From the NCBI GenBank assembly GCA_016765685.1, contig JAESPR010000008.1, forward strand, positions 1 to 45,431: a stretch of 45,431 bases of DNA, written 5' to 3'. The notes beneath the pieces were generated by a model. The model was not told where the DNA came from. It searched no databases and was given only the letters and a program-made list of their open reading frames with translations. This DNA comes from Colwellia sp. (GTDB lineage Bacteria; Pseudomonadota; Gammaproteobacteria; Enterobacterales; Alteromonadaceae). Each line of letters starts with the position of its first letter. The first letter of the stretch is position 1. Below are positions 34,804 through 45,420 of the stretch, piece after piece. The translations under genes and the position numbers were made by a program.

Positions 34804-37395
34804 ATGACTGATTCAACAAAAGATTTATCACACCATACGCCAATGATGCGCCAGTACCTCACCATTAAAGCCGAATTCCCCCATATTTTAATTTTTTACC
34901 GTATGGGTGATTTTTATGAACTATTTTTTGATGATGCTAAAAAAGCCTCGGATTTACTCGATATTTCGCTAACGGCTAGAGGGAAAACCGGTGGTAATGC
35001 TATTCCCATGGCGGGAGTACCCTATCACGCGGTAGAAAATTACTTAGCTAAGTTAGTTAAGCTAGGTGAGTCTGTCGCTATTTGTGAACAAATTGGCGAT
35101 CCTGCCACCAGCAAAGGGCCTGTGGAACGAAAAGTGGTGCGGATAATAACGCCGGGCACGGTGAGTGATGAGGCACTGTTAACCGATCGGCAAGATAATT
35201 TAATTGTCGCTATTGCTGAAAACAACTCTCGATCTAAAAAATCATCAGACCCCGATTTTGGCTTGGCCTACCTTGATATGACCAGTGGAAGATTTGTCAT
35301 AACTGAGCCACAAACCAGTGAACAGTTACAAGCAGAGTTGCAACGTCTTGCGCCAGCCGAATTACTTTACAGTGAAACCTTATCTACGCTACAACATGTA
35401 GAGCAGTATAAAGGGTTACGTCGCCGTCCTGAGTGGGAGTTTGACCTTGAAACATCTTTATCTTTACTAAATAAGCAATTTGGTACTAAAGAACTAACCG
35501 GTTTTGGCGTTAATGATAAGCTACTGGGCTTATCCGCTGCTGGTTGTTTATTTCAATATGTAAAAGATACTCAGCGCACCGCGCTTCCGCATATTCGCGC
35601 GATAGTAGTTGAGTCTGCAAATTCAGGTGTAGTACTTGATGCCGCAACTAGACGAAATTTAGAATTAACTCTGAACTTACAAGGCGGTAGTGATAATACC
35701 TTAGCGTCAATTCTGGATAAGTCTGTCACCCCGATGGGATCACGCTTGTTAAAACGCTGGTTACACTTTCCATTGCGTGATTTAACTATACTGAACAATA
35801 GACATAATGCCATTGAGCAAATAATAACCACAGATTTACATCTTGATGTTCAGCCTCTTTTAAAAGGTTTAGGTGATGTAGAGCGTATTGTCGCTCGTAT
35901 TGCCTTAGGCTCAGCAAGGCCGCGCGATTTTGCTCGTTTGCGCCATACTTTGCAATCACTGCCAGAATTGCAAAGCTGTTTGTCTGCTTGTAAAACAGAT
36001 TATGTTCATACACTGGCGCAATTAATAGCGCCAATGCCAAGTTTGCAAAATTTACTTGAGCAAGCCATTGTAGATAACCCGCCAGTGCTTATTCGTGATG
36101 GTGGCGTGATTGCGCCAGGTTACAACCAAGAACTTGATGTATTACGAGATTTAAGTGATGGCGCTACCCAATTTTTAGCTCAATTAGAAAAAAGAGAAAA
36201 AGAACGTACTGGCATTCACTCGTTAAAAGTTGGCTATAACAAAGTGCATGGTTTTTTCATTGAAATGAGCCGAACCGCTGCCGCCAATGTGCCTGATGAT
36301 TATATTCGCCGGCAGACATTAAAAAATAATGAGCGTTTTATCACGGAAGAGTTAAAGGAGCATGAGTATAAAGTACTAAGCGCACAAAGTAAGTTTTTGG
36401 CATTAGAGAAACGCCTCTATCAAGAATTGTTCGCGCAGGTATTACCTGAATTAGTACAATTGCAAACACTAAGCCAAGCCATTGCCGAGCTTGATGTGTT
36501 AACAAACTTTGCTGAACGAGCTATCAGTTTACACTATGTAAAACCTGAGTTAGTAGTAATACCCGGCATCAATATAGATGCTGGCCGACATGCTGTGGTT
36601 GAACAAATGACCAGTGATGCCTTTATTGCTAACCCCATTTTATTAACTGAGCAGCGTAAAATGTTGATCATCACTGGACCTAATATGGGTGGTAAATCTA
36701 CCTATATGCGCCAAACCGCATTAATAGTATTACTGGCGCATATCGGTTGCTTCGTTCCTGCTGAAGCTGCCAAAATTGGGCTTGTAGATAGAATTTTCAC
36801 CCGTATTGGTGCCTCTGACGATTTAGCTAGCGGCCGTTCGACCTTTATGGTGGAAATGACTGAAACCGCCAACATACTTCATAATGCTACCGACAGAAGT
36901 TTAGTGTTACTTGATGAAATTGGCCGTGGTACAAGTACCTACGATGGCCTTTCGTTAGCGTGGGCTTGTGCTGAAATGTTAGCCCTTAAAACACAGGCTT
37001 TTACTTTGTTTGCCACTCATTATTTTGAATTAACCATGCTTGCCCAAGAAATTCCCACCTTAGCAAATGTGCATTTAGATGCCATGGAGCATGACGATAA
37101 CATTATATTTATGCATGCTGTGCAAGAAGGCGCTGCCAGTAAAAGTTTTGGCTTACAAGTAGCACAACTCGCCGGCGTGCCTAAAACGGTAATTAATCGC
37201 GCTAAACAACGTTTATTAGAATTAGAAAATAATCAAGCACCGTCAATTTTACCCAAGCAATCTGATCATTTTCAGCAATTATCATTAGTTGCTGACGATC
37301 ATCCAGCACTTGATACCTTGCGTGCTATTGATGTGAATGATTTATCGCCTAAGCAAGCATTAGATTTACTGTATGAATTGAAAACACAGCTGTAA
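34804..37395 (+). CDS. mutS: DNA mismatch recognition protein MutS
   Basis: Full-length MutS of 863 residues. The mismatch-reading Phe-x-Glu motif is F37-Y-E39 in GDFYELF. The connector, lever and clamp domains follow in order, and the C-terminal ABC-type ATPase has [14 protein letters not shown] (Walker A), [14 protein letters not shown] (Walker B and signature region) and FATHYFELT. It binds mismatches and recruits MutL. The start ATG 34804 lacks a clear Shine-Dalgarno, but [17 protein letters not shown] is the normal N-terminal block. Divergent from the GGDEF-EAL gene and convergent with rpoS, a mutS-rpoS neighbourhood that recurs in many gammaproteobacteria. Confidence 0.99.
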   Translation: MTDSTKDLSHHTPMMRQYLTIKAEFPHILIFYRMGDFYELFFDDAKKASDLLDISLTARGKTGGNAIPMAGVPYHAVENYLAKLVKLGESVAICEQIGDPATSKGPVERKVVRIITPGTVSDEALLTDRQDNLIVAIAENNSRSKKSSDPDFGLAYLDMTSGRFVITEPQTSEQLQAELQRLAPAELLYSETLSTLQHVEQYKGLRRRPEWEFDLETSLSLLNKQFGTKELTGFGVNDKLLGLSAAGCLFQYVKDTQRTALPHIRAIVVESANSGVVLDAATRRNLELTLNLQGGSDNTLASILDKSVTPMGSRLLKRWLHFPLRDLTILNNRHNAIEQIITTDLHLDVQPLLKGLGDVERIVARIALGSARPRDFARLRHTLQSLPELQSCLSACKTDYVHTLAQLIAPMPSLQNLLEQAIVDNPPVLIRDGGVIAPGYNQELDVLRDLSDGATQFLAQLEKREKERTGIHSLKVGYNKVHGFFIEMSRTAAANVPDDYIRRQTLKNNERFITEELKEHEYKVLSAQSKFLALEKRLYQELFAQVLPELVQLQTLSQAIAELDVLTNFAERAISLHYVKPELVVIPGINIDAGRHAVVEQMTSDAFIANPILLTEQRKMLIITGPNMGGKSTYMRQTALIVLLAHIGCFVPAEAAKIGLVDRIFTRIGASDDLASGRSTFMVEMTETANILHNATDRSLVLLDEIGRGTSTYDGLSLAWACAEMLALKTQAFTLFATHYFELTMLAQEIPTLANVHLDAMEHDDNIIFMHAVQEGAASKSFGLQVAQLAGVPKTVINRAKQRLLELENNQAPSILPKQSDHFQQLSLVADDHPALDTLRAIDVNDLSPKQALDLLYELKTQL

Positions 37396-37404
37396 TGTTA
37401 AAAC

Positions 37405-37556
37405 GTACACGCTCTTTGCTATCAGGATAATGTGCATCCTACATTTTCTTATAAGTCACATCCTTGTGACTTCATGGCACCGCGACATACGATCGCCATG
37501 GATGGCAGAAGTACCGTTTTTGCAAGAGCAAAAAACTGTCCGTTCATCCTGAACAT
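37405..37556. repeat. Two-hairpin dispersed repeat, copy B, with internal insertion
   Basis: Starts with ACACGCTCTTTGC and ends CCGTTCATCCTGAACAT, like the copy at 45321. Hairpin 1 is GATAATGT/ACATTTTC (37426-37448). Hairpin 2 is GTCACA-TCCT-TGTGAC (37455-37470). About 50 extra bases, including an inner GTTTTTGC/GCAAAAA hairpin, interrupt the 3' half compared with copy C. Confidence 0.75.
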
Positions 37557-37591
37557 AAAAAGGCGGTAAAGTTAAACTTTACCGCCTTTTT
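37557..37591. terminator. Bidirectional terminator between mutS and rpoS
   Basis: AAAAAGGCGGTAAAG (37557-37571) and its exact complement (37577-37591) form a 15-bp stem with loop TTAAA, giving T-tracts in both directions. It serves the convergent mutS and rpoS genes. Confidence 0.92.
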
Positions 37592-37609
37592 ATATTAAAG
37601 CCTTAAGCT

Positions 37610-38503
37610 TTAATTGGCTTCAAATAACGCTTCAATTGATAAGTTTTGTTGACTTAATATATCGCGAAGTCGTTTTAATCCTTCCACTTGAATTTGACGA
37701 ACACGTTCGCGCGTCAATCCGATTTCATGGCCAACATTTTCTAATGTTTCCGCTTCATAGCCCATTAAACCAAAACGTCTAGCTAATACTTCTCTTTGTT
37801 TAGAGTTTAACTCATTAAGCCAGTTAACAATATTATTACTCATATCTTCTGATTGTAAATGACCTTCTGGACCATCACTTTTTTCATCCGCAATAACGTC
37901 GAGTAAAACTTTATCTGAATCACCAGCAAAGGGGGTGTCTACCGAAGCAATACGTTCATTTAAACGCAGCATCTTATTAACATCCGCAACCGGCCGGTCT
38001 AACGAATTAGCAATATCTTCAGCGGTAGGTTCATGATCAAGTTTTTGAACAAGTTCGCGAGAAGCGCGTAAATAAATATTTAATTCTTTAACTACATGAA
38101 TGGGTAAACGAATAGTGCGAGTTTGATTCATTATCGCTCGTTCGATAGTTTGACGAATCCACCAAGTGGCATAAGTCGAAAAGCGGAAGCCTCGCTCTGG
38201 GTCAAACTTCTCTACAGCACGGATTAAACCTAAATTACCTTCTTCAATTAAATCGAGTAAAGGTAAGCCACGATTATTATATCGTCTGGCAATTTTAACC
38301 ACTAAACGTAAATTACTTTCAATCATACGTTTACGTGATGGGGCGTCGCCTTTGAGGGCAAGCCGTGAAAAATAAACTTCTTCTTCTGCACTTAATAATG
38401 GTGAAAAACCAATTTCACTTAAATAAATTTGAGTTGCATCTAAACTTGATGAACTTCCTTCTTTATCCTTCAGTACTCTGTTTTGTTTTTTTTCTTCTAC
38501 CAT
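37610..38503 (-). CDS. rpoS: Stationary-phase sigma factor RpoS (sigma-38)
   Basis: A group 2 sigma factor of 297 residues with regions 1.2 to 4. Seen are [11 protein letters not shown], the -10 recognition helix [12 protein letters not shown]...[34 protein letters not shown], and the C-terminal [29 protein letters not shown] for -35 binding. RpoS-typical features are the short N-terminus and the [10 protein letters not shown] opening, distinguishing it from RpoD (which has a long region 1.1). It is shorter than E. coli RpoS (330) because of a reduced N-terminus and C-terminus. It directs stationary-phase and general stress transcription. It lies downstream of nlpD as is usual in gammaproteobacteria, with 136 bases between. 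Confidence 0.97.
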   Translation of the reverse strand: MVEEKKQNRVLKDKEGSSSSLDATQIYLSEIGFSPLLSAEEEVYFSRLALKGDAPSRKRMIESNLRLVVKIARRYNNRGLPLLDLIEEGNLGLIRAVEKFDPERGFRFSTYATWWIRQTIERAIMNQTRTIRLPIHVVKELNIYLRASRELVQKLDHEPTAEDIANSLDRPVADVNKMLRLNERIASVDTPFAGDSDKVLLDVIADEKSDGPEGHLQSEDMSNNIVNWLNELNSKQREVLARRFGLMGYEAETLENVGHEIGLTRERVRQIQVEGLKRLRDILSQQNLSIEALFEAN

Positions 38504-38639
38504 GCTGTTCTCCCGTATCTAGCAAAGTTGACTTAAGACTTAAATATTCACACTAACTCCAGTTTTATAAATTTAATTGATTGGTATTCTTATGCTTGGC
38601 TTATGTTTTGTATACACATGTGCTCAAGCGGAATAACGC

Positions 38640-39518
38640 TTATTGTTTTTTCGGTAAATACTTCAAAGGATCGACTGATTTTCCGCGAAAGCGAACTTCA
38701 AAATGAAGCATAACTCTTTGCGCGTCGGTGTCACCCATTTTAGCTACGATATCGCCAGCTTTTACTTGTTGCTGTTCTTTTACTAAGATGGTGTCGTTAT
38801 GGGCATAAGCACTAAGATAATCATCATTGTGTTTAATAATAACTAACTTGCCGTAACCTCTTAACGCACTACCTGTGTATACTACTTTGCCGCTTGCCGT
38901 TGCCCTAATTTTAGTGCCGCGACTTCCTGCGATATCTAATCCTTTATTACCTTGTGCTTTGGAAGAAAAACGTGCAATAACTTTTCCTTTAACGGGCCAT
39001 AACCATTGACTAATTTTTTGAGAAAAATTCGCTTTCGGTAAGCTCTTTGGTAAGTCACTTGGTACCCTTTTCTTCTTACTTACATTTTTACCATACGCCT
39101 GCTTTTTCGAAGATGCAATAGTCTTTTTTACCGCTTTGCTACTGGTCAGATTAGAGCTTTTAGTCTGCTTTTCACTGGAGTGCTTATTACTGCTAGGTTT
39201 AGCACTTTTTCCTTTGTTTTTAGCAACTAAAATTAATTTTTGATTTGGATAAATATTATAAGGAGCTGAAATATTATTCAATTTAGCTATTTGGCGAACG
39301 TCTGAATTAGCCCGCCAAGCAATCGAATATAAAGTTTCTCCCGCCTTAACCGTATATTCACTTGCATTGATAGCCGTTTTCACCTGTTGATTTAAAGACG
39401 TACTTCCATAAACAGTCACCACTGGGGCTGGTTTTTCGCGAGAGGTACAAGCCAAAAGGCTATGAATTAAAAAAATGTAACAAAATATTTTAAAAAATGA
39501 AGAAGCACAACGTTTCAT
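38640..39518 (-). CDS. nlpD: NlpD: LysM and M23-type murein hydrolase activator lipoprotein
   Basis: A lipoprotein signal (FCYIFLIHSLLACTS, with the lipidated Cys in LLAC) is followed by a LysM domain (YTVKAGETLYSIAWRANSDVRQIAKLNNI...IYPNQKLIL). A basic Ser/Lys linker and a C-terminal LytM/M23 domain (GLDIAGSRGTKIRATASGKVVYTGSALRGYGKLVIIKHNDDYLSAYAH...VMLHFEVRF) follow. As in E. coli NlpD, the peptidase metal site appears degenerate, fitting an activator of the amidase AmiC at division sites. I chose ATG 39518, which begins directly with the signal peptide. Upstream starts up to 39632 would overlap the yqaA gene. The nlpD-rpoS neighbourhood is classical, and rpoS promoters often lie within nlpD. 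Confidence 0.93.
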   Translation of the reverse strand: MKRCASSFFKIFCYIFLIHSLLACTSREKPAPVVTVYGSTSLNQQVKTAINASEYTVKAGETLYSIAWRANSDVRQIAKLNNISAPYNIYPNQKLILVAKNKGKSAKPSSNKHSSEKQTKSSNLTSSKAVKKTIASSKKQAYGKNVSKKKRVPSDLPKSLPKANFSQKISQWLWPVKGKVIARFSSKAQGNKGLDIAGSRGTKIRATASGKVVYTGSALRGYGKLVIIKHNDDYLSAYAHNDTILVKEQQQVKAGDIVAKMGDTDAQRVMLHFEVRFRGKSVDPLKYLPKKQ

Positions 39519-39583
39519 CTCACGGATAAGATTACTTTTTTTATATTGCATAAATATCGCTGTGCTAGACATCATAAAAAGCG

Positions 39584-40162
39584 TTATTTTAACATTAAAT
39601 AAGCGATAACGATCAAAATAACTGAACCCCAACCAAGCACATCAACCCATTTTCGTAAGTTTTTTTCCATGGCACTGCCACCCCAGCGAATCAAACCAGC
39701 AACAAGAAAGAAACGCATACCACGCCCAACAGCGGAAGCAAGTAAAAAAGGTAAAAAAGCCATCTGTAAAAAACCGGCACTCACCGTAAACAATTTATAA
39801 GGTATGGGTGAAAAACCGGCAATAAACACTACCCACACGCCCCACTCACTAAACCAGTTCATCGCGACATCAAAACGGTGTTGATAACCAAATTCAGTGA
39901 TCAGTGGCTGTATCCAAGGTTCAAACATCAAATAACCAAGGATATAACCAACCACACCGCCCAAAATGGAAGCAACCGTGGTTAAACTGGCTAAATACCA
40001 GGCTTTTTCTGGCTTAGCTAATACCATAGGTGCTAGTAATACATCGGGAGGAATAGGAAAAAAAATTGATTCCGCAAAAGTTAGTAGCGCAAGAATTCTT
40101 GGCGCGAATTTGTGTTCAGCCCACTTTATTGTCCAGTTGTATATTGCTGTGAATATCTTCAT
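39584..40162 (-). CDS. yqaA: YqaA/DedA-family membrane protein
   Basis: A 192-residue integral membrane protein with about four to five membrane segments. It has the SNARE-associated/DedA-type motifs FAESIFFPIPPDVLLAP near the start and the later GFSPIPYKLFTVSAGFLQMAFLPFLLASAVGRGMRFF. DedA relatives help flip undecaprenyl phosphate or phospholipids and support membrane homeostasis, but YqaA itself has no firm assigned reaction. Its ATG is the complement of 40160-40162, overlapping the last base of pcm (stop ends at 40162), so the two are tightly coupled. Position between pcm and nlpD is common in Alteromonadales. Confidence 0.87.
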   Translation of the reverse strand: MKIFTAIYNWTIKWAEHKFAPRILALLTFAESIFFPIPPDVLLAPMVLAKPEKAWYLASLTTVASILGGVVGYILGYLMFEPWIQPLITEFGYQHRFDVAMNWFSEWGVWVVFIAGFSPIPYKLFTVSAGFLQMAFLPFLLASAVGRGMRFFLVAGLIRWGGSAMEKNLRKWVDVLGWGSVILIVIAYLMLK

Positions 40163-40839
40163 TACAACAATTCTCCCGGTACTAATGGCACAAAACGCAC
40201 CGCTTCAACTTGTTGTTCATTAAAACACTCTCCGTTTCGGGTAATAATTTTAAGTATTTGAGTTTGCTCACCAACCGGAATAACCAAACGACCACCATCA
40301 ACCAGTTGTGCTAACAAAGCTTGCGGTACACTGGCAGCGCCTGCCGTAACAATAATGGCATCAAAGGGCGCTTTACTTGCCCAGCCTTGCCAACCATCGC
40401 CATGTTTCATTGATATATTATGAAGATCCATCGCTTTTAAGCAGCGCTTTGCTTGAAACTGTAGTGACTTAATACGTTCAACCGAAAAAACTTTGTCGGC
40501 TATTTGCGCTAAAATAGAAGTTTGATAACCTGAGCCGGTACCAATTTCTAAAATGCTTTTAGGTTTGCCCCGATCTTTAATATCTGCTAGCAACAGCTCT
40601 GACATTTTTGCGACAATATAAGGCTGGGAAATAGTTTGTCCTTGCCCGATAGGCAAAGCGGTATTGTCATAGGCTTTGTGCGCTAATATTTCAGGTATAA
40701 AAATATGACGAGGCGAATTGGCAATAGCCTGTAACACTTGCTCGTTAGTAATCCCCTCTGCTTGTAATTTTTGCGCCAGTATTTCGCCACTGCGTTTTGA
40801 TTTTCCGCTAACTCGGCTATTTTTTGCATAAGTCATCAT
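40162..40839 (-). CDS. pcm: Protein-L-isoaspartate O-methyltransferase
   Basis: This 225-residue enzyme repairs isoaspartyl residues in aged proteins using S-adenosylmethionine. Visible motifs are the PCMT substrate loop [19 protein letters not shown], the SAM-binding [10 protein letters not shown] (motif I), DKVFSVERI and the [21 protein letters not shown] block near the end. Two adjacent ATG codons (40839 and 40836) sit on the surE stop in an ATGATGA overlap, so translation is coupled to surE. Length matches E. coli Pcm (208) with a slightly longer N-terminus rich in Lys and Ser. Confidence 0.97.
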   Translation of the reverse strand: MMTYAKNSRVSGKSKRSGEILAQKLQAEGITNEQVLQAIANSPRHIFIPEILAHKAYDNTALPIGQGQTISQPYIVAKMSELLLADIKDRGKPKSILEIGTGSGYQTSILAQIADKVFSVERIKSLQFQAKRCLKAMDLHNISMKHGDGWQGWASKAPFDAIIVTAGAASVPQALLAQLVDGGRLVIPVGEQTQILKIITRNGECFNEQQVEAVRFVPLVPGELL

Positions 40840-41588
40840 AACGTTACTTCACTCATCCATTCTTTCATGTTTTTTATACTACTATGTGCTGTCATATCAA
40901 CAGTTAACGGCGTTACCGATACATAATTATTGGCTACAGCATGAAAATCAGTACCTTCACCACCGTCAAGCTCTTGCCCTAGTGTGCCATACCAATAAAT
41001 GTCTCGTTGCCATGGGTCTTGCATTTTTTTCATCATTTCAGCTTTATGTCGATGCCCAAGGCGCGTGACCTTGATACCTCTTATCTCAGCCAATGCGATA
41101 TCAGGCACATTAATGTTGAGTATTTGATCGAGTGCTAACGGGTGTTTTTGTATGCGTTTGATTATATTGGCGGTAATCACGGCCGCCGTTTGATAATACT
41201 GTTCATGTTTACCCAGTAGTGATACCGCAATGGCTGGTATACCCATATGTCGGCCTTCAGTGGCCGCAGCAACCGTGCCAGAGTATAAAGTATCATTACC
41301 TAAATTGGGGCCTTTATTAATGCCAGCTACCACTAAGTCAGGCGCTGATGAAATCAACTGGCTAACCCCTAAATGTACAGAGTCTGTCGGGGTGCCATTA
41401 ACCGAAATGAAGCCATTATCAAGGGTTTGTGCTCTAAGCGGGTTAAGCAAGGTTAACGAGTTGCTAGCGCCACTACAGTTTCTATCGGGCGCAACTACGG
41501 TTACTTGAAAATGCTTTATTAACTCTTGTTGCAGCACTTTAATGCCTAAAGCATGCACGCCATCATCATTACTTAATAAAATATTCAT
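40836..41588 (-). CDS. surE: 5'/3'-nucleotidase SurE
   Basis: A 250-residue metal-dependent phosphatase of stationary-phase survival. The N-terminal metal motif [10 protein letters not shown] (N7, D8, D9) is followed by [14 protein letters not shown] and the [10 protein letters not shown] and [19 protein letters not shown] active-site segments. Its start codon overlaps the truD stop by one base (TAATG type) and its stop overlaps the pcm start, forming the usual truD-surE-pcm cluster upstream of nlpD and rpoS. Confidence 0.98.
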   Translation of the reverse strand: MNILLSNDDGVHALGIKVLQQELIKHFQVTVVAPDRNCSGASNSLTLLNPLRAQTLDNGFISVNGTPTDSVHLGVSQLISSAPDLVVAGINKGPNLGNDTLYSGTVAAATEGRHMGIPAIAVSLLGKHEQYYQTAAVITANIIKRIQKHPLALDQILNINVPDIALAEIRGIKVTRLGHRHKAEMMKKMQDPWQRDIYWYGTLGQELDGGEGTDFHAVANNYVSVTPLTVDMTAHSSIKNMKEWMSEVTL

Positions 41589-42688
41589 TACGTTACTTGC
41601 TTAGAGCTTTGCTCAGTGTTTTGCTCGTTGGTAATACTCGTTTTAGGAACCACTCTTTGGGTGCAATCTTGGTAATTAATTAACTCACGTAGCACCGTGG
41701 TCGCGTACGATCCAGAGGCTAATGTAAAGCTAATTTTTACCGTGGGCAACACATCAATAGACAAAACTTCTATATCCGTGTTATCAATAACTAATCGAAT
41801 GCGGCGACGCTCTTGCTTTAAACCAAAACGCGGTAAACCTTGAGAAAACTCACTGTGCCTATCGGCTATTAGTTGTTCTAAATTTTTTGGCTCGGCGTTG
41901 GTCATTAGCTCACCTGCCCCCCACATACTTGCGGTAATATCGACATCTTTGTCGATAAAACGTTGTGTTATGCTGTCATCAACTTCATCAAGATGAAACA
42001 CTGATTGTGTGCCTGCTAACATCAGCACATCACCCATTTGTATTGTAGAAAAAATCTTATTGTTGATACGTTCATTGATAATATTATTGAAAATACATGA
42101 TCTTGCCGCCGATAAATACATGCCGCGCTTTTTCTTATCTTTTATTTTAGCGCCGGCAAACAAAGCTAAAGCACGGTCAATATTACCACCATCAATACCA
42201 AAACGTTGTTCTCCAAAGTAATTAGGCACCCCTTGCTCAACAATTTTTTGCCAACGTTCTTGCAGCGCTTTTAGCTCAGTAACATCACGTAAAATCAGTT
42301 CAAAGCGATTACCCGTTAAGGCGCCGGTACGTAATTTTTTATTGTGTCTTTGGTAACTCAGTACTTCAACACCTTCAATAACAAGGTTGCTTAAATCATA
42401 TACTTTCTTACCCGGTACATGCACACCAAACCATTGTTCAGTTATCGCAAATCGGTCTTTTAAACCCGCATAAGAAACTAACGGCTCTTTTACCTTAAAA
42501 TACTTGGCTAATTCACGTGCGACAAAAACCGTGTTAGCGCCGGTTTTTCTGATATGAATGTATAAGTGCTCACCCTCACCACAAGGTGAAAAAGGCAACT
42601 GTTCAAATACTTTAAAATCACTTATTTGCTGACGAAGTAAACCGCTAGATTGTGGTTTGCCATGGTAAAAACTAAGTTCTGGTAACAT
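41588..42688 (-). CDS. truD: tRNA pseudouridine(13) synthase TruD
   Basis: The 366-residue enzyme isomerises U13 of tRNA-Glu. Visible are [31 protein letters not shown] at the N-terminus, the catalytic block [21 protein letters not shown] (catalytic aspartate D78, Asp80 in E. coli), [15 protein letters not shown] and the C-terminal [19 protein letters not shown]. The length is near E. coli TruD (349), and the extra C-terminal residues are polar and poorly conserved. It begins 56 bases after ispF ends and is coupled to surE. Confidence 0.97.
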   Translation of the reverse strand: MLPELSFYHGKPQSSGLLRQQISDFKVFEQLPFSPCGEGEHLYIHIRKTGANTVFVARELAKYFKVKEPLVSYAGLKDRFAITEQWFGVHVPGKKVYDLSNLVIEGVEVLSYQRHNKKLRTGALTGNRFELILRDVTELKALQERWQKIVEQGVPNYFGEQRFGIDGGNIDRALALFAGAKIKDKKKRGMYLSAARSCIFNNIINERINNKIFSTIQMGDVLMLAGTQSVFHLDEVDDSITQRFIDKDVDITASMWGAGELMTNAEPKNLEQLIADRHSEFSQGLPRFGLKQERRRIRLVIDNTDIEVLSIDVLPTVKISFTLASGSYATTVLRELINYQDCTQRVVPKTSITNEQNTEQSSKQVT

Positions 42689-42744
42689 TTTTCTCTCTTA
42701 AGTATTCGTGCTTAAATATTTGTGGTCGAGTTATGCTCAGGTAA

Positions 42745-43257
42745 TCACTCGCTCTGTATATCCTGCATCGGCAGCATTACTTGCGTAATAGGCGTTAATA
42801 ACACCACACAATGTACCGCAACCCCTTCTTTTCTACCGGTATAGCCCAATTTTTCTGTGGTAGTCGCTTTAACATTAATTTGTTCAATATCGCAGTTTAA
42901 ATCTGCACTTAAGCACGTTCGCATGGCGGTTAAGTGCGGTGAAATTTTCGGCGCTTGCGCCACTATAGTGATATCACCATTACCGATTTGATAACCTTTT
43001 TCAGTCATCAAAACAATTACATGACGCAATAGTATGCGGCTAGAAATATTCTCATACTGACCGTCAGTATCTGGGAAATGATTGCCAATATCGCCCAAAC
43101 AAAGCGCGCCAAGAATAGCATCGCAAAGTGCATGAATAGCGACATCACCATCAGAATGAGCAATAAAGCCTTGCTCAAATGGTACCGCAACGCCAGCAAG
43201 CATTAATGGCCCTTGGCCGCCAAATTTGTGTACATCAAAACCATGGCCTATGCGCAT
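42745..43257 (-). CDS. ispF: 2-C-methyl-D-erythritol 2,4-cyclodiphosphate synthase
   Basis: A 170-residue enzyme of the MEP isoprenoid pathway. The metal site is D8 and H10 in [11 protein letters not shown], and H42 in [31 protein letters not shown] and the C-terminal [16 protein letters not shown] are the standard motifs. It converts CDP-ME 2-phosphate to the cyclodiphosphate. Its start overlaps the end of ispD by 10 nt. An ispDF pair is standard in gammaproteobacteria. Confidence 0.98.
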   Translation of the reverse strand: MRIGHGFDVHKFGGQGPLMLAGVAVPFEQGFIAHSDGDVAIHALCDAILGALCLGDIGNHFPDTDGQYENISSRILLRHVIVLMTEKGYQIGNGDITIVAQAPKISPHLTAMRTCLSADLNCDIEQINVKATTTEKLGYTGRKEGVAVHCVVLLTPITQVMLPMQDIQSE

Positions 43258-44027
43258 GTTTTATCCTTTGTATTGTTCTGTGCTAACGCTTGTTGTGCTA
43301 AGTAAAAACTCGCTAAGGTTAGGTCTTCTGGACGCGTTATTTTTATGTTATCTCTGCGCCCTGAAATAACTAAACTGGGCAAACCCGCGTATTCAATAGC
43401 AGAAGATTCATCCGTTATGATTAAACCTTTCGCTTGTGCTTGTTCAATGGCTTGCTTGAGTTCCTTAGCTTTAAACATTTGCGGTGTGAAGGCATGCCAT
43501 AAACGACTGCGGTCAACTGTTTTACTAACAGCCGTAGCTTTATTGTTAGTAATTTCATTGACATCAACTTCATTTTCGGTGGCAAGTTTCATGGTATCAG
43601 TAACCGGTGCAGCCAAAATTCCGCCACTATTGCTAGCAAGACATTGCACGATAAGTTTGTCTATATCACCATGAGTTACACAAGGACGCACCGCATCGTG
43701 CACTAATACCCAGTGATTTTCATCAATAGCTTTCAAACCACTTAGTACTGAATCAACCCGTTCTGTACCGCCAGTTACTCGGATAACATTGGGGTTATCG
43801 GCTAATGTTGTTTGTGCAAAATAACCATCGTCATCACTTAACACTAACACTACTTTGGTTATATTTTTATGGCTTAACAAACGATTGACGGTGTGACTTA
43901 AAATACTCTGATTATTGATGGTTAGATATTGTTTAGGCTGCGATGCCAGCATGCGTTTGCCAATACCTGCTGCAGGAACGATAACAACAAACTGTTGATT
44001 TGCTAATGAACATGAAGAGTTACTCAC
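43248..44027 (-). CDS. ispD: 2-C-methyl-D-erythritol 4-phosphate cytidylyltransferase
   Basis: This 259-residue enzyme adds CMP to MEP in isoprenoid synthesis. [10 protein letters not shown] is the CTP-binding glycine loop, [12 protein letters not shown] and AAPVTDTMK are the MEP-binding blocks, and [14 protein letters not shown] and [11 protein letters not shown] complete the family pattern. The N-terminal dozen residues ([12 protein letters not shown]) are a non-conserved extension. The ATG overlaps the ftsB stop (ATGA type) and the 3' end overlaps ispF. Confidence 0.97.
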   Translation of the reverse strand: MSNSSCSLANQQFVVIVPAAGIGKRMLASQPKQYLTINNQSILSHTVNRLLSHKNITKVVLVLSDDDGYFAQTTLADNPNVIRVTGGTERVDSVLSGLKAIDENHWVLVHDAVRPCVTHGDIDKLIVQCLASNSGGILAAPVTDTMKLATENEVDVNEITNNKATAVSKTVDRSRLWHAFTPQMFKAKELKQAIEQAQAKGLIITDESSAIEYAGLPSLVISGRRDNIKITRPEDLTLASFYLAQQALAQNNTKDKTCA

Positions 44028-44344
44028 AACTGAAGGAAATCCTTGTTAAGACGGTTTTTGGCTGAACCATTTTTATTAGGAATAATTCGAAAAAAAGTCT
44101 CATTTTCTTTAATCATACCTAGCTCGTTTCTCGCACGCTCTTCAATGGCTTCTGTACCTAATTTAAGATCGTCTGTATCGGCATAAAGCAATTTATTACG
44201 CTGTTTAAGTTTTTCATTAACGAACTGTTGTCGGCTCACGTCTTCTTGTAAAGCAAGATAATCAGGCACACTATTCTTTCCAAACCACAGGCGGTATTGT
44301 AATAAAGTGAATAGGATCAGCAAAAGTACTGTGAATGCCCGCAT
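44024..44344 (-). CDS. ftsB: Cell division protein FtsB
   Basis: The 106-residue bitopic protein has a short cytoplasmic start, one membrane helix (FTVLLLILFTLLQYRLWFG) and a periplasmic coiled coil rich in Gln, Lys, Glu and Leu. The conserved ERARNELGMIKENETFFRII tail follows. FtsB joins FtsL and FtsQ to activate septal peptidoglycan synthesis. It leads the ispDF pair as in E. coli. 92 bases separate it from the unrecognised gene upstream. Confidence 0.95.
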   Translation of the reverse strand: MRAFTVLLLILFTLLQYRLWFGKNSVPDYLALQEDVSRQQFVNEKLKQRNKLLYADTDDLKLGTEAIEERARNELGMIKENETFFRIIPNKNGSAKNRLNKDFLQL

Positions 44345-44436
44345 AAAGACCTGAAAAAAATATCAATAAAACGCTGTAAATTGCCACCATTATATAAAGG
44401 TGACGGCAGGTGTAAATGTTTATGTGTGTTTATTGA

Positions 44437-45099
44437 TTATAAGGTTAAAGGCTGCTTAAAATTTTGCCAATTAATAGCGCAAGAAAGTAACAGTTCACGT
44501 AGGCTAGGAATAATAGGTCTTAATTTATTTTTACAAGTACTAGTTTGCCAACGATGTCCAGCACACGCGGCTAGCATGACTTTTTTATTTGGTTTTAATA
44601 AACGCCTATTATCAACCTTTTTGTTAGTTTTTTCTCTGACAGGTATTAATGAGAACCAACCAAAAACATTGGTTCTCAGGCGTTTATTATCAACATCAAT
44701 TCTATCAATACAGTCCAAAACAATATGATCTATTACCAGTACGGGCACAACCAACCCAAGTAACGATATATTGGGTTGAGCAAGTAAATCTAAGTACCAT
44801 GAAAATATAGCACTATCTTCTTCACCCACTAAAGGTAACTGCCTTGCTTGTTGCGTTGACCAAGTGGCATTTTGCACATCCAATGTTAATGGCGTGTGCC
44901 CCTGTTCATTTAACTGCGCCATTAAATTTGCACTTTTGTTGATATAGTGAGGTAGGCTTTTCAAACGTCCCTGCACCCCTTGAATACTGCTTATTTCTGC
45001 ATGAGCAAGCCCGCGCAATTCTCGCTCATAAAGCGCATTGCACATTTCTGCAAAATTGTTGTTTTGCAAATTGGTTTGCCAAAGAGAAGATTGTGTCAT
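44437..45099 (-). CDS. Hypothetical protein of unknown family
   Basis: A 220-residue ORF whose product I do not recognise. The N-terminal 100 residues are polar and rich in Gln, Asn and Leu. A hydrophobic stretch (ISLLGLVVPVLVIDHIVLDCIDRI, about 113-136) follows, then a basic segment and a tail with LAACAGHRWQT and RPIIPSLRELLLSC. No signal peptide or complete domain signature is visible. Codon use is similar to the neighbouring core genes and there is no overlapping alternative frame of similar quality, so it is probably real. It is on the same strand as, and 92 bases upstream of, ftsB, with a repeat-rich gap before its start. Confidence 0.6.
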   Translation of the reverse strand: MTQSSLWQTNLQNNNFAEMCNALYERELRGLAHAEISSIQGVQGRLKSLPHYINKSANLMAQLNEQGHTPLTLDVQNATWSTQQARQLPLVGEEDSAIFSWYLDLLAQPNISLLGLVVPVLVIDHIVLDCIDRIDVDNKRLRTNVFGWFSLIPVREKTNKKVDNRRLLKPNKKVMLAACAGHRWQTSTCKNKLRPIIPSLRELLLSCAINWQNFKQPLTL

Positions 45100-45279
45100 G
45101 GGGTCTTAAAAATCAACAGCTTGGTATTAGCCTAAAATATAAACTAAGCATACTCGATTAACGTGAAAAGATAAAATTTCTCAATCGAGTAAAGTGAGAC
45201 TTTTGCCTCACCCCTCTCTCAGGCACAGGGCACTACATACGTCAGCTACGGTAGCTGTTTACCTTTAACTTCCTATGGC

Positions 45280-45312
45280 TTCTTTCAGCCTATCGAGTTT
45301 GCCAGCTTCGCT
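45280..45312. repeat. Dispersed intergenic repeat, copy 2 of 2
   Basis: 30/33 identical to 22663-22695. Here it directly precedes a two-hairpin repeat, unlike at 22663, where the next structure is a terminator. Confidence 0.7.
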
Positions 45313-45320
45313 AGGTAAAC

Positions 45321-45420
45321 ATACCCGCTCTTTGCCATCAGGAGAATGTGCATCCTGCATTCTCTAATAAGCTGCGTCCATGCAGCGTCATGGCACCGCG
45401 ATATACCGTTCATCCTGAAC
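45321..45420. repeat. Two-hairpin dispersed repeat, copy C, start of a possible 100-bp tandem array
   Basis: ATACCCGCTCT at 45321 and ATACACGCTCT at 45421 are exactly 100 bases apart, so a second unit begins at the edge. Hairpin 1 is GAGAATGT (45342-45349), loop GCATCCT, GCATTCTC (45357-45364). Hairpin 2 is GCTGCG (45371-45376), loop TCCA, TGCAGC (45381-45386). Confidence 0.75.

Noticed and set aside
39519-39632. Longer NlpD start at 39632
   Set aside because: It would overlap the yqaA gene and place 38 extra residues in front of a complete lipoprotein signal peptide.
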